A stretch of 19,756 bases of DNA from Corynebacterium sp. GTDB lineage: Bacteria; Actinomycetota; Actinomycetes; Mycobacteriales; Mycobacteriaceae. Both the position numbers and the translations under genes were made by a program. Shown here in pieces: positions 1-7,988 of this stretch; position 1 is the first letter of the stretch; every line of letters starts with the position of its first letter. Under the pieces are notes generated by a model, which was not told the DNA's origin, searched no databases, and saw nothing but the letters and a program-made list of their open reading frames with translations. The stretch lies in contig JAKDIS010000041.1 in the NCBI GenBank assembly GCA_030450335.1, positions 1 through 19,756 on the forward strand, in the 5' to 3' direction.

Positions 1-22
1 CGTGCCGACAAGCGCCCCGCCG

Positions 23-2131
23 TCAGGCGCGCAACCGGCGCAGCGCGCCGCGCGCGGTGTCGCCGTCCACCGTCTGCCAGAACGGCGGCATCGAGGAGCG
101 CAGGAAGGAGCCGTACCGCTTCGTCACCAGCCGTTGGTCGAGCACGGCCACCACACCCCGGTCGTCGACGGCGCGCAGCAGACGTCCGGCGCCCTGCGCC
201 ATGAGCAGGGCGGAGTGCGTGGCGGCGATCTCCATGAACCCGCTGCGTCCGGCGGAGTCCACGGCCTCCTTGCGGGCCTGGGACAGCGGGTCGTCGGGAC
301 GAGGGAACGGGATCCGGTCGATGACCACCAGCGACAGCGAGGGCCCCGGCACGTCCACGCCCTGCCACAGGCTCAGCGTGCCGAAGAGGCAGGTCTCGGG
401 CTCGTCGCGGAAGCGTTTGATCAGGGCGCCGAGGGAGTCGTCGCCCTGGCAGAGGATCTCGTGGGGCACGAGGGTGCGCAGTTCGGCGGCGGCGTTCTCC
501 GCGGCGCGGCGGGAGGAGAACAGTCCCAGCGTCCTGCCGCCGGCGGCGGAGACGAGCTGGGCGAGTTCGTCGATGGACTCCGGTGAGGCGCCTTCGCGTC
601 CGGGTGGGGGCAGGTGGCGGGCGGTGTAGAGGATGCCGTGCGTCGCCGGGTCGAAGGGGGTGCCCACGTCGAGGGTGGTGCACGCGGAGGCGGCCAGTCC
701 CCAGGTCGCGAGCATCGAGGTGAAGCGTCCGCCGAGGGCGAGGGTCGCCGAGGTCAGGATCACGGTCTGGTCGGCGAAGAGGCGCCCGCGCAGCAGGTCG
801 GACACGCTGAGCGGGGCGACGTACACGCTGCGCCGGTTGCGGTCGCCGGAGAGCCAGACGACGTCCTCGCCGAGCAGGTCGTCGGAGGTTTCGGACGTTT
901 CGGACGTTTCGGACGCTGCGTCGCCGCTACCGTCCCCGCCCTCGGCGGGGGACGCCTCGAGGATGCGCACCACGGTGTCGTGCATCTCCTCGCAGGCGGT
1001 GAGGCAGGAGAAGATCTCCGCGGACTTCTCCTGGTCGGCCTCGCTCACGGCGCTGCCCGGGGAGCCGGACGCCCCGCCGGTGCCCTGCAGCCGGCTGCGC
1101 GTCTTCCACAGCGCGTCGCGCAGCGCGTGCAGGGGTTCGACGAGGGTGATCGGCACGGACGTCCAGCGTCCTTCCGGGGCGGTGTGCGCGGTGACCGCCG
1201 CCTCGATCTCGGCGGTCCAGGTGTCGCCGGCGGTGAGCAGTTCGGCGGCGCAGTCGTCCGGGCCGACCTTCTCGCAGCGCCGGGCGAGGATCGCCACCGC
1301 CGCACCGGAGAGTTCCTCGGTGGCCACGGAGGTGATGCGTCCCTCCAGCTCGTGGGCCTCGTCGATGACCACGGTGTCGTGGTTGGGCAGCACGGACTGT
1401 TCGGACAGGGCGTCGATGGCCAGCAGGGCGTGGTTGGTGACGACCACGTCGGACTGGGCGGCCTTCTCCTTGGCGGCCTCGGCGAAGCACTGGTCGCCGA
1501 AGGGGCAGCGGGTCGCGCCGACGCATTCGCGACTGGTCACGCTGACCTGGCGCCAGGCGCGGTCGGACACGCCGCGGGGCAGGGTGTCACGGTCGCCGTC
1601 CTCGGTCTCCTGGGCCCACTCGTGCAGACGGGCGACCTGGGAACCGGTGGCGGTGACCTCGGCCTCGTCGATGAGTGCTTCCGTACCTTCTGCGCCGTCG
1701 GCACCTGAACCCGCGGTGCCGTCGCCGATCCGGTTGAGGCACAGGTAGTTGTTGCGGCCCTTGAGGATCGCGAAGGACGGACGCCGGCCCAGCTCGTCCT
1801 TCAGTGCCTCGGTCACCCGCGGCAGGTCACGGTCGACGAGCTGGCGCTGCAGCGCGATCGTGGCCGTGGAGACCACCACCCGCTCGCCCGAGCCGACGGC
1901 GTGCTCCAGCGACGGCACCAGGTAGGCCAGGGACTTGCCCGTGCCGGTGCCCGCCTGCACGGCGAGGTGACGCTGCGAGGAGATCGCCGTGGACACCGCA
2001 GCGGCCATCCGGCGTTGCCCGTCACGACGCGACCCGCCGAGCTCCCCGACGACGTGGTCGAGCAACCCGGTCGTCCTCTCTTCTGCCTTGGTTCCCTTCG
2101 TGCTCACCTTGGTACCCACAGGTCCGCTCAT
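23..2131 (-). CDS. dinG: DinG-family ATP-dependent DNA helicase with Fe-S cluster
   Basis: A 702-residue superfamily 2 helicase of the XPD/DinG group, expected to unwind DNA 5'-3' during repair and to resolve R-loops or G-quadruplexes in the cytoplasm. Visible motifs: Walker A AGTGTGKS at about 60-67; four cysteines at about 131, 203, 209 and 215 that fit the Fe-S cluster of this family; a DEAH box at about 257-260; motif V around WQGVDVPG; and motif VI around QGAGRLLR near the C-terminus. The ATG at 2131 is preferred over an upstream in-frame start because it overlaps the pncB stop codon as ATGA, which implies translational coupling and one transcript with pncB. A serine/threonine/glutamate-rich linker includes a Ser-Glu-Thr triplet repeated three times. 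The family call is secure; the exact substrate is not visible. It is the counterpart of Rv1329c by position. Confidence 0.95.
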   Translation of the reverse strand: MSGPVGTKVSTKGTKAEERTTGLLDHVVGELGGSRRDGQRRMAAAVSTAISSQRHLAVQAGTGTGKSLAYLVPSLEHAVGSGERVVVSTATIALQRQLVDRDLPRVTEALKDELGRRPSFAILKGRNNYLCLNRIGDGTAGSGADGAEGTEALIDEAEVTATGSQVARLHEWAQETEDGDRDTLPRGVSDRAWRQVSVTSRECVGATRCPFGDQCFAEAAKEKAAQSDVVVTNHALLAIDALSEQSVLPNHDTVVIDEAHELEGRITSVATEELSGAAVAILARRCEKVGPDDCAAELLTAGDTWTAEIEAAVTAHTAPEGRWTSVPITLVEPLHALRDALWKTRSRLQGTGGASGSPGSAVSEADQEKSAEIFSCLTACEEMHDTVVRILEASPAEGGDGSGDAASETSETSETSDDLLGEDVVWLSGDRNRRSVYVAPLSVSDLLRGRLFADQTVILTSATLALGGRFTSMLATWGLAASACTTLDVGTPFDPATHGILYTARHLPPPGREGASPESIDELAQLVSAAGGRTLGLFSSRRAAENAAAELRTLVPHEILCQGDDSLGALIKRFRDEPETCLFGTLSLWQGVDVPGPSLSLVVIDRIPFPRPDDPLSQARKEAVDSAGRSGFMEIAATHSALLMAQGAGRLLRAVDDRGVVAVLDQRLVTKRYGSFLRSSMPPFWQTVDGDTARGALRRLRA
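889..915. repeat. Three tandem copies of a 9-nt unit inside dinG
   Basis: The unit TTTCGGACG occurs three times head to tail. On the coding (minus) strand it encodes three Ser-Glu-Thr triplets in a low-complexity linker. Because the unit is a multiple of three, changes in copy number would not break the frame. Confidence 0.85.
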
Positions 2132-3474
2132 AGATCGACGAAGCGGACGCTGAGGGCCGGCTCGTCGCGCGACAGGGCCAGCCCCTCCCACGGCAGGGAG
2201 ACGAGCTGGCGGGCGAGGTGGTCACGGGACTCGTCGAGGGTGGGCAGGTCGTCGACGAGACGTCCGTCGCGAACCATCGGCACGGTGAGCTCCACCGGGT
2301 GCAGGATCCCGAGATCCGGGGTGTCCGCCTCCAGCGGGTACACGACCTCCTCGACGGCGGTGCCGGTGTCGCGGCAGGCGCGCAGGGCCCGCTTGGCCCC
2401 GCCGTGGCTGGCCTTGTGGCTGCTGCGCTTGGCCACCGGGTGCCCGTCGACGGAGGTCAACTTGTACACCAGGCCCGCGGTCGGCGCCCCGGAGCCGGTG
2501 ACCACCGAGGTGCCCGCCCCGTAGGTGTCCACCGGTTCACTGCGCAGTGCGGCGATGGCGAACTCGTTGAGGTCGGAGGAGACCACGATGCGGGTGTCGT
2601 AGGCGCCGAGCCCGTCGAGCTGGGTGCGGACCTGCCGGGCGAGCACGCCCAGGTCACCGGAGTCGATGCGCACCGCACCCAGGGCGGTGCCGGCGACCTC
2701 CACGGCGTTGCGCACGCCCTGGGTGATGTCGTAGGTGTCGACCAGCAGGGTGGTGCCGGGGCCCTGGGCCTCGATCTGGGAGCGGAACGCCGCCTTCTCG
2801 TCCGGCCGACCGTGCTCGTCGACGTGCAGCAGCGTCCACGCGTGCGCGCTGGTGCCGCCGGCGGGCAGCCCGTAGCGTGCGGCGGCCTCCAGATTGGAGG
2901 TGGAGTGGAAGCCGGCGAGGTAGGTGGCGCGCGCGGCGCTCACCGCGGACTGCTCGTGGGTGCGCCGCGAACCCATCTCGATGATCGGACGTCCCTCCGC
3001 CGCGGTGACCATGCGCGCGGCGGCGGAGGCGACGGCGGAGTCGTAGTTGAGGATCGAGAGGATCACGGTCTCCAGGATGACCGTCTCGGCGAAGGTGCCG
3101 CGCACGGTGAGGATCGGCGAGTTCGGGAAGTAGACCTCGCCCTCGCGGTAGCCGTCGATCTGCCCGGTGAAGCGGTAGGTTCGCAGGTACTCGCGGGTGG
3201 TGTCGTCGAGGAAGTCCAGGCCGGCGAGCTGCTCCTCGGTGAAGCGGAAGTCGCGCACGGCCTCCAGCACACGCGCGGTGCCGGCGACCACACCGTAACG
3301 ACGCTCATTCGGCAGCCGCCGGGTGAACACCTCGAAGCTGCACCGGCGGTGCGCGGTGCCGTCGCGCAGCGCGGCCTGCAGCATCGTCAGTTCGTACATG
3401 TCGGTCAGCAGGGCGGTCGACCGGCCTGCTGTGTCGGCTGCAGTATCGGCTGGGTTATCGGTGTGCTCGGTCAC
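2128..3474 (-). CDS. pncB: Nicotinate phosphoribosyltransferase
   Basis: A 448-residue enzyme that joins nicotinate and PRPP to give nicotinate mononucleotide, the entry step of the Preiss-Handler NAD salvage route. Family features: the N-terminal [10 protein letters not shown] motif, the MGSRRTHE segment at about 168-174, the GTSAHAW segment with the histidine (about 211) expected to be phosphorylated during ATP-coupled turnover, the RIDSGDL phosphate-binding segment, and [10 protein letters not shown] towards the C-terminus. I chose the GTG at 3474. The reading frame continues upstream, but 3474 sits 8 nt after a TAGGAT -10 box on this strand, which suggests a leaderless mRNA, and an earlier start would run into the divergent clpS gene. 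dinG follows with a 4-bp overlap. Counterpart of Rv1330c (pncB1) by position. Confidence 0.95.
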   Translation of the reverse strand: MTEHTDNPADTAADTAGRSTALLTDMYELTMLQAALRDGTAHRRCSFEVFTRRLPNERRYGVVAGTARVLEAVRDFRFTEEQLAGLDFLDDTTREYLRTYRFTGQIDGYREGEVYFPNSPILTVRGTFAETVILETVILSILNYDSAVASAAARMVTAAEGRPIIEMGSRRTHEQSAVSAARATYLAGFHSTSNLEAAARYGLPAGGTSAHAWTLLHVDEHGRPDEKAAFRSQIEAQGPGTTLLVDTYDITQGVRNAVEVAGTALGAVRIDSGDLGVLARQVRTQLDGLGAYDTRIVVSSDLNEFAIAALRSEPVDTYGAGTSVVTGSGAPTAGLVYKLTSVDGHPVAKRSSHKASHGGAKRALRACRDTGTAVEEVVYPLEADTPDLGILHPVELTVPMVRDGRLVDDLPTLDESRDHLARQLVSLPWEGLALSRDEPALSVRFVDL

Positions 3475-3482
3475 GGTCGTCC

Positions 3483-3499
3483 ATCCTAGTCGGTAGTCT
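3483..3499. promoter_or_regulatory. Back-to-back -10 boxes of the divergent pncB and clpS promoters
   Basis: Only 32 bp separate the pncB and clpS start codons. On the minus strand TAGGAT (3488 to 3483) lies 8 nt before the pncB GTG. On the plus strand TAGTCT (3494-3499) lies 7 nt before the clpS ATG. The two hexamers are 5 bp apart, so each -35 region must lie across or inside the opposite gene. I see no clear -35 consensus for either. Confidence 0.6.
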
Positions 3500-3506
3500 G
3501 GACACC

Positions 3507-3821
3507 ATGACTTCACCCGCCGCTCCCGCCGCACCGGCGGTCACCCCTGTGGAAGAGCAGCTTCCCGACACCCTCACCGAGGCGGACCTCCCCTGGCAGT
3601 GCATCTGCTGGGACGACCCGGTGAACCTGATGAGTTACGTGACCTACGTCTTCCAGACCGTGTTGGGCTACTCCCGCAAGCGGGCGACCGAGCTGATGAT
3701 GCAGGTGCACAACGAGGGCAAGGCCATCGTGAGTTCCGGGGAGCGCGACAAGGTCGAGGGCGACGTGAAGAAGCTGCAGACCGCCGGCCTGTGGGCCACG
3801 ATGCAGCGCTCGGAAGGTTAG
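3507..3821 (+). CDS. clpS: ATP-dependent Clp protease adaptor ClpS
   Basis: A 104-residue adaptor that delivers N-degron substrates to the ClpC/ClpA unfoldase of the Clp protease. The core is typical: [11 protein letters not shown] near residues 35-45, then a helix with [19 protein letters not shown] that shapes the pocket for the bulky N-terminal residue, and an acidic/basic C-terminal helix. The first 20-30 residues are Pro/Ala-rich and look like the flexible N-terminal extension of ClpS. The ATG is 7 nt after a TAGTCT -10 box with no ribosome-binding site between, which fits leaderless translation. A DUF2017 gene follows after 25 bp, the usual actinobacterial pairing (Rv1331-Rv1332). Confidence 0.95.
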   Translation: MTSPAAPAAPAVTPVEEQLPDTLTEADLPWQCICWDDPVNLMSYVTYVFQTVLGYSRKRATELMMQVHNEGKAIVSSGERDKVEGDVKKLQTAGLWATMQRSEG

Positions 3822-3846
3822 TGCGGCACACGATGGAGGGCATGCG

Positions 3847-4449
3847 ATGAAACCGTGGACGAAGAAGAAGAGCCTGGTGCGCGGCGTGCGTTTCGTCACC
3901 GAGCTGGAGCCGGTGGAGCGTGAGATGCTCGGCAACAGCGCCGCCAACGTCGGCGAGCTGCTGATCGGGCGGGCGCGTTCGGCGCCGAAGGACGAGCTGG
4001 CGGAGATGACGGGCCTGCCGTCGGGGCACACCGACGCGCCGGACGACCCGGTGCTCGCGGCGATGCTGCCGTCGTTCTTCCGTGACGGTGACGAGGAGGT
4101 CGACGGCGAGGCGGGGGTGTCGCGCCAGTTCAACGAGACCGACATCATCAAGGGCAAGCTCACGAACCTGCGCCTGGTCAGCGAACTGCTCGGCCCGGAC
4201 GGGTCGGTGAACGTGAGCCTGAACACCGAGCAGACCGGGCCGTGGCTCAATGCGCTGACGGACATCCGTGCCTTCCACAACGGCCAGATCGAGTTGATCA
4301 GGAAGCGTCTGGACGAGTTCGGCGAGACCGGTGGCCAGGCCGGTGCGGACGAGATCGCCGCGGCGGAGAACTACGTGGAGTGGCTCGGCTACCACCAGGA
4401 CAGCCTGCTGACGGCCCTGATGGGGCCGATGGACGTGCCCGAGGAATGA
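3847..4449 (+). CDS. DUF2017 family protein
   Basis: A 200-residue, largely helical and acidic soluble protein with no signal peptide or membrane segment. It matches the actinobacterial DUF2017 family, which follows clpS in many genomes; function unknown. Recognisable parts are the N-terminal RGVRFVTELEPVEREML helix, a middle segment with DPVLAAMLPSFF, and the C-terminal WLNALTDIRAFHN and NYVEWLGYHQDSLLTALM helices. The ATG at 3847 has GGAGGG 6 nt upstream; an ATG at 3842 is out of frame and stops at once. Its constant position next to clpS suggests a role connected with Clp-dependent turnover, but that is inference. The P1 peptidase gene starts 7 bp downstream. Confidence 0.85.
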   Translation: MKPWTKKKSLVRGVRFVTELEPVEREMLGNSAANVGELLIGRARSAPKDELAEMTGLPSGHTDAPDDPVLAAMLPSFFRDGDEEVDGEAGVSRQFNETDIIKGKLTNLRLVSELLGPDGSVNVSLNTEQTGPWLNALTDIRAFHNGQIELIRKRLDEFGETGGQAGADEIAAAENYVEWLGYHQDSLLTALMGPMDVPEE

Positions 4450-4456
4450 GCGGGGA

Positions 4457-5482
4457 ATGAGTACCGGCGGCCTGACGGACGTGCCGGGCCTGTTCCTCGG
4501 CCACGCCGAGGTGCAGAGCTCGGGGGTCAGCGTGGTGGTGTGCCCCGAAGGTGCGGTCGGGGCCGTCGACGTACGCGGTGGGGGACCGGGTACCCGGGAG
4601 ACCGACCTGCTGGCCCCGTCGAACTCGGCGGAGGCGGTGCACGCCGTCGCGCTGTGCGGCGGGTCGGCCTTCGGGCTGGACGCCGCAGGCGGGGTCATGG
4701 CCGAACTCGAGGACCGCGGCATCGGCCTGCAGGTGCTCGGCGACCTCGCCCCGTCTCTGATCGTGCCGATCGTGCCGTCGGCGGTCATCTTCGACCTGCC
4801 CGTCGGCGACCCCGCGTCACGTCCGACGGCCGACACCGGACGCCGGGCCGTGCAGCGTGCCCTCGACTGCTCGCAGGACGGCTCACAGGACAGGACGCAG
4901 GACGCGGGGAACGTCGGCGCGGGGCGCGCGGCGACCGCCGGCGCGCTGAAGGGCGGCTTCGGCGAGGCGTCCTGCGGGGTGGACCTGCCGGGCGGCGGGC
5001 GTGCGGTGGTGGCCGTCGGGCTGGTCGTCAACGCCGTCGGCTCGGTCGTCGACCCGTCCACCGGGGCGTTGTGGGGGAACCGGACACCCGAACCTGTCCC
5101 TGAACCGACCGCGGCGGGGTTGCGCACCATCCTGGAGCGCGGCGTCGACGGCACCAAGATGACCGGTCCGGACCCCTCGCCGATGAACACGACCATCGGT
5201 GTCGTCGCCACCGACGCGACGGTGACCAAGGCGCAGGCCGAGCGTCTGGCCATGGCCGCGCACGACGGCCTGGCCCGCGCCGTCCGGCCCTCGCACCTGC
5301 CGATGGACGGCGACACCTTCTTCGCCCTCGCACCGTCCGGCGCACGTGGCGGTGTGGCGACCACCGACCTGGCGGCGCTGTGCGCCGCGGCGGCGACGGT
5401 GACCGAACGGGCGGTCGTGGAGGCAGTCCTGGCCGCCGAGACCGCATTCGACGTGCCGTCCTGGCGCGACGTGATGAACTGA
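4457..5482 (+). CDS. P1 (S58/DmpA-NylC type) self-processing peptidase
   Basis: A 341-residue member of the P1/DmpA family of N-terminal nucleophile hydrolases, which cut their own chain into two subunits and then act as aminopeptidases or amidases. Visible hallmarks: the N-terminal LTDVPGLFLGHAE start, the ALCGGSAFGLDAAGGVM segment, GNVGAGRAATAGALKGGFGE at about 151-171, and MNTTIGVVATDA, where Asn244-Thr245 aligns with the autocleavage bond (Asn-Thr in nylon hydrolase NylC, Gly-Ser in DmpA). The predicted nucleophile is therefore Thr245. A short Gln/Asp/Ser-rich insert (about 136-149) precedes the GNVGAG motif. The physiological substrate is unknown. There is no signal peptide, so it is probably cytoplasmic. 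Counterpart of Rv1333; a GAGGA element lies 11 nt before the ATG. Confidence 0.88.
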   Translation: MSTGGLTDVPGLFLGHAEVQSSGVSVVVCPEGAVGAVDVRGGGPGTRETDLLAPSNSAEAVHAVALCGGSAFGLDAAGGVMAELEDRGIGLQVLGDLAPSLIVPIVPSAVIFDLPVGDPASRPTADTGRRAVQRALDCSQDGSQDRTQDAGNVGAGRAATAGALKGGFGEASCGVDLPGGGRAVVAVGLVVNAVGSVVDPSTGALWGNRTPEPVPEPTAAGLRTILERGVDGTKMTGPDPSPMNTTIGVVATDATVTKAQAERLAMAAHDGLARAVRPSHLPMDGDTFFALAPSGARGGVATTDLAALCAAAATVTERAVVEAVLAAETAFDVPSWRDVMN

Positions 5483-5514
5483 CCCGGCAGACCCCACACA
5501 CCCTGAGGAGAACC

Positions 5515-6174
5515 ATGAGCGGATCAGACGTAACCCAGAGCAGTACGAACGATACGGGCCGGACGCGCTTCCGCGACCGCGGGCGGGTCGGCCAGGCACT
5601 GGTCACCACCCTGGTGTTCCTGGCGGTGCTGTGGGCGGTGCAGGTGGTGAACTGGGCGTCCGGCAACCGGCTGGTGTCATGGGGTATCCACCCGCTCGAC
5701 TTCTCGCGGATCTGGGGGATCCTGCCCGCCCCGTTCATCCACACCAGCTTCTCCCACCTGCTGGCCAACACCCCGGCGGTGGCGGTGCTGCTGTTCCTCG
5801 TCGCACTGTCCGGGCAGAAGGCGGTGTGGGCGTCGACCGTGGTGACCACGCTGGTGGCCGGGGTGGGCGTGTTCTTCCTCGGCGGGGAGAACACGGTGCA
5901 CGTCGGGGCGTCGATCCTGATCTACGGGTGGGCGGTGTTCCTCGCCGTGCGCGGCATCTTCACCCGGGCCGTCCCCGAGATCCTGCTCGGTGTGCTGGTC
6001 ATCATCCTCTACGCCGGACTGTTCTGGGGCATCCTGCCCAACCAGCCCGGGGTCAGCTGGCAGGGGCACCTGTTCGGCGGCGTCGGCGGTGCCGTGGCGG
6101 CCTGGGGTGCGGGGCGTCCGGCGATCAAGCAGCGCGAGCAGGACAAGGCGCTCAAGGCGGCCAAGGGCTCCTAG
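5515..6174 (+). CDS. Rhomboid family intramembrane serine protease
   Basis: A 219-residue polytopic membrane protein of the rhomboid family, expected to cleave membrane-anchored proteins within the bilayer. About six hydrophobic segments are visible. The L1/TM2 region HTSFSHLLANT supplies the conserved His and Asn; VGASILIYG contains the presumed nucleophile Ser133; and WQGHLFGGVGG contains the presumed general base His185. The usual GxSG motif reads G-A-S-I here, so the glycine after the serine is replaced by isoleucine. I chose the ATG at 5515 because GAGGAG lies 4 nt before it; the frame stays open further upstream but overlaps the preceding gene. Its position corresponds to Rv1337, but mec-cysO-cysM, which precede Rv1337, are missing. 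Confidence 0.88.
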   Translation: MSGSDVTQSSTNDTGRTRFRDRGRVGQALVTTLVFLAVLWAVQVVNWASGNRLVSWGIHPLDFSRIWGILPAPFIHTSFSHLLANTPAVAVLLFLVALSGQKAVWASTVVTTLVAGVGVFFLGGENTVHVGASILIYGWAVFLAVRGIFTRAVPEILLGVLVIILYAGLFWGILPNQPGVSWQGHLFGGVGGAVAAWGAGRPAIKQREQDKALKAAKGS

Positions 6175-6208
6175 TGCACTTAGGGCACCGCGTAGGGGAG
6201 CGCGGGCC

Positions 6209-6214
6209 TAGACT
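6209..6214 (+). promoter_or_regulatory. -10 box for murI (leaderless type)
   Basis: TAGACT lies 8 nt before the murI ATG, so transcription would start at or within about 2 nt of the start codon. A GGAGGG run in the spacer is too close to the ATG to act as a normal ribosome-binding site. Confidence 0.55.
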
Positions 6215-6222
6215 CGGAGGGC

Positions 6223-7074
6223 ATGGACGACCTCACCCCCGCAGCACCGACCGCGTCAGCACCCATCGGCATCTTCGACTCCGGGGTCGGCGGGCTCACC
6301 GTGGCCCGCTCCATCATCGACCAGCTGCCCGGCGAGTCGGTGATCTACATCGGCGACACCGCGAACTCCCCCTACGGCGACAAGCCGTTGGCCACGGTGC
6401 GCTCACTGGCCACCAGCATCGCCGACCAGCTCGTGGAGCGCGGCTGCAAGATGATCGTGGTGGCCTGCAACTCCGCCTCCGCCGCCTTCCTGCGCGACGC
6501 ACGCGAGCGCTACCCGGTGCCGGTGGTCGAGGTGATCCTGCCGGCGGTGCGCCGCGCGGTGTCGGTGACGCGCAACAACCGCGTCGGGGTCATCGGGACA
6601 CGGGCGACGGTCACCTCGGGGGCCTACCAGGACCTCTTCGCCGCGAGCCCGGGCGTGGAGGTCGTCGCCCAGGCGTGCCCCCAGTTCGTGCCCTTCATCG
6701 AGCGCGGCATCACCTCCGGACGCCAGCTGCTGGGCCTGGCGGAGACCTACCTGGAGCCGTTGAAGGAGGCGGGGGTGGACACCGTGGTGCTCGGCTGCAC
6801 CCACTACCCGCTGCTCACCGGCGTGATCCAGCTGGTCATGGGTGACGACGTGACGCTGGTGTCCTCGGCGGAGGAGACCGCGAAGATGGTCTACCGCACC
6901 CTGAGCGACAACGACCTGCTCGCCGACCCCCACGCCGCTGACGGTGCAGGTGCCGCCGCCCCGGAGCTGACCTTCGAGTCCACCGGTGACCCGGCCCGTT
7001 TCGCGTCCCTGGCCTCGCGTTTCCTCGGCCCGTCGGTGGCCGGGGTCAGCCGGATCCCGGAGATGCTGCGGTAG
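6223..7074 (+). CDS. murI: Glutamate racemase
   Basis: A 283-residue enzyme that interconverts L- and D-glutamate and supplies D-Glu for peptidoglycan. The cofactor-independent two-cysteine mechanism is clear from the sequence: [10 protein letters not shown] with Asp19; [10 protein letters not shown] with catalytic Cys82; and [10 protein letters not shown] with catalytic Cys192 followed by its partner histidine. Length and motif order are normal for the family. The start is set by the -10 box 8 nt upstream and by the conserved [10 protein letters not shown] beginning shortly after a Pro/Ala-rich tail of about 15 residues. It is essential in most bacteria. It lies between the rhomboid and MBL genes as in Rv1337-Rv1338-Rv1339. 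Confidence 0.96.
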   Translation: MDDLTPAAPTASAPIGIFDSGVGGLTVARSIIDQLPGESVIYIGDTANSPYGDKPLATVRSLATSIADQLVERGCKMIVVACNSASAAFLRDARERYPVPVVEVILPAVRRAVSVTRNNRVGVIGTRATVTSGAYQDLFAASPGVEVVAQACPQFVPFIERGITSGRQLLGLAETYLEPLKEAGVDTVVLGCTHYPLLTGVIQLVMGDDVTLVSSAEETAKMVYRTLSDNDLLADPHAADGAGAAAPELTFESTGDPARFASLASRFLGPSVAGVSRIPEMLR

Positions 7075-7128
7075 CCGTCCGGCACCCGTCGGCGGCTGTC
7101 GGAGGCCTGGCTCATGGATCCACGGGGG

Positions 7129-7134
7129 TATCAT
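7129..7134 (+). promoter_or_regulatory. -10 box for the MBL-fold gene (leaderless type)
   Basis: TATCAT lies 6 nt before the ATG at 7141. This argues for 7141 as the start and against the in-frame ATG at 7114, which would lie upstream of the promoter. Confidence 0.55.
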
Positions 7135-7140
7135 GTAACA

Positions 7141-7977
7141 ATGACGGGCATGGACATGACCATTCTGGGATGCTCCGGGAGTCTCTCCGCCCCCGGCAAC
7201 CCCGCCTCCGGCTACCTGCTGCGGACGGCGGACGGGCGTCAGATCCTCATGGACGTCGGACCGGGCGTGCTGGCGCGCCTGCAGGAGCTGGGTAACCCCG
7301 GTGACGTGGACGTCGTCTTCTCCCACCTGCACCCGGACCACTGCTCGGACTTCCCGTCGCTGGTGGTGTGGCAGCGCTTCCACCCCACGCGTGCGGCGTC
7401 CGACCGCCACGTCCTGCTCGGCCCGTCGATCGCGGCACTGCACCTGGGGCGCGCCTCGGCGGACCACCCGTCGCAGGTCGACGACTTCTCCGACATCCTC
7501 GACGTGCACTCCTGGCGCGCGCCGGCGGCGCAGGACGCCCCGGTGGTCTTCGACGACACCTCCCGCGGCACCGTCTACCCGGGTCACCGCATCGGCTCGG
7601 CGACGTTGTACGCCGCCCCGGCGGTGCACCCGACCGAGTCGTACATGATCCGGGTGGAGGACCGGGACGGCTCCTCGCTGGTCTACAGCGGCGACACCGC
7701 CGCCACCGGGCACCTCGCCGCGCTGGCCGCGGGGGCGGACGTCCTGCTGTGCGAGGCGACGTGGGGCGAGCGCGACAACGGCGACAACCCGCCGCAGATG
7801 CACCTCTCCGGTGAGGAGGCCGGCCAGGCCGCCGCGGAGGCAGGGGTGGGACGCCTGGTCATCACCCACGTGCCGCCGTGGGGCGACGCGGAAGGTGCGC
7901 TGCGTGGGGCGCGGCGTTTCTACGACGGCCCGGTGGAGCTGGCCCGGCCCGACATGGAGCTGCACGTGGGTGACTAG
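7141..7977 (+). CDS. MBL-fold hydrolase, probable cyclic-nucleotide phosphodiesterase (Rv1339-like)
   Basis: A 278-residue metallo-beta-lactamase-fold protein. The metal-binding motif [10 protein letters not shown] gives His62, His64, Asp66 and His67. Further ligands are expected in the VHPTESYMI segment, in YSGDTAATG (Asp) and in the late VITHVPPW (His). The family and position (murI-this-rph) match Rv1339, reported as an atypical class II phosphodiesterase that degrades cAMP; the same role is inferred here, not shown. The protein has no signal peptide. The start at 7141 ([10 protein letters not shown]) is chosen from the TATCAT box 6 nt upstream. The stop codon TAG forms the first half of the next gene's -10 box. 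RNase Z-like activity is a less likely alternative. Confidence 0.88.
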   Translation: MTGMDMTILGCSGSLSAPGNPASGYLLRTADGRQILMDVGPGVLARLQELGNPGDVDVVFSHLHPDHCSDFPSLVVWQRFHPTRAASDRHVLLGPSIAALHLGRASADHPSQVDDFSDILDVHSWRAPAAQDAPVVFDDTSRGTVYPGHRIGSATLYAAPAVHPTESYMIRVEDRDGSSLVYSGDTAATGHLAALAAGADVLLCEATWGERDNGDNPPQMHLSGEEAGQAAAEAGVGRLVITHVPPWGDAEGALRGARRFYDGPVELARPDMELHVGD

Positions 7978-7980
7978 ACT
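7975..7980 (+). promoter_or_regulatory. -10 box for rph overlapping the upstream stop codon
   Basis: TAGACT lies 8 nt before the rph ATG. Its first three bases are the stop codon of the MBL gene, so terminating ribosomes and initiating RNA polymerase would use the same six bases. Confidence 0.5.
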
Positions 7981-7988
7981 CTCGTGGC

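Noticed and set aside
2..1748. Long plus-strand open frames opposite dinG
   Set aside because: Low-complexity Gly/Arg/Ala-rich translations typical of antisense frames in very GC-rich DNA; dinG explains the region with full motifs.
3574..5499. A 641-codon minus-strand frame opposite clpS, DUF2017 and the P1 peptidase
   Set aside because: It covers three well-supported genes, has Ser/Arg/Pro-biased composition and shows no recognisable domain.
7114..7140. ATG at 7114 as the start of the MBL gene
   Set aside because: It would place the start upstream of the TATCAT box, and the extra nine residues do not resemble the family N-terminus; no ribosome-binding site is seen.
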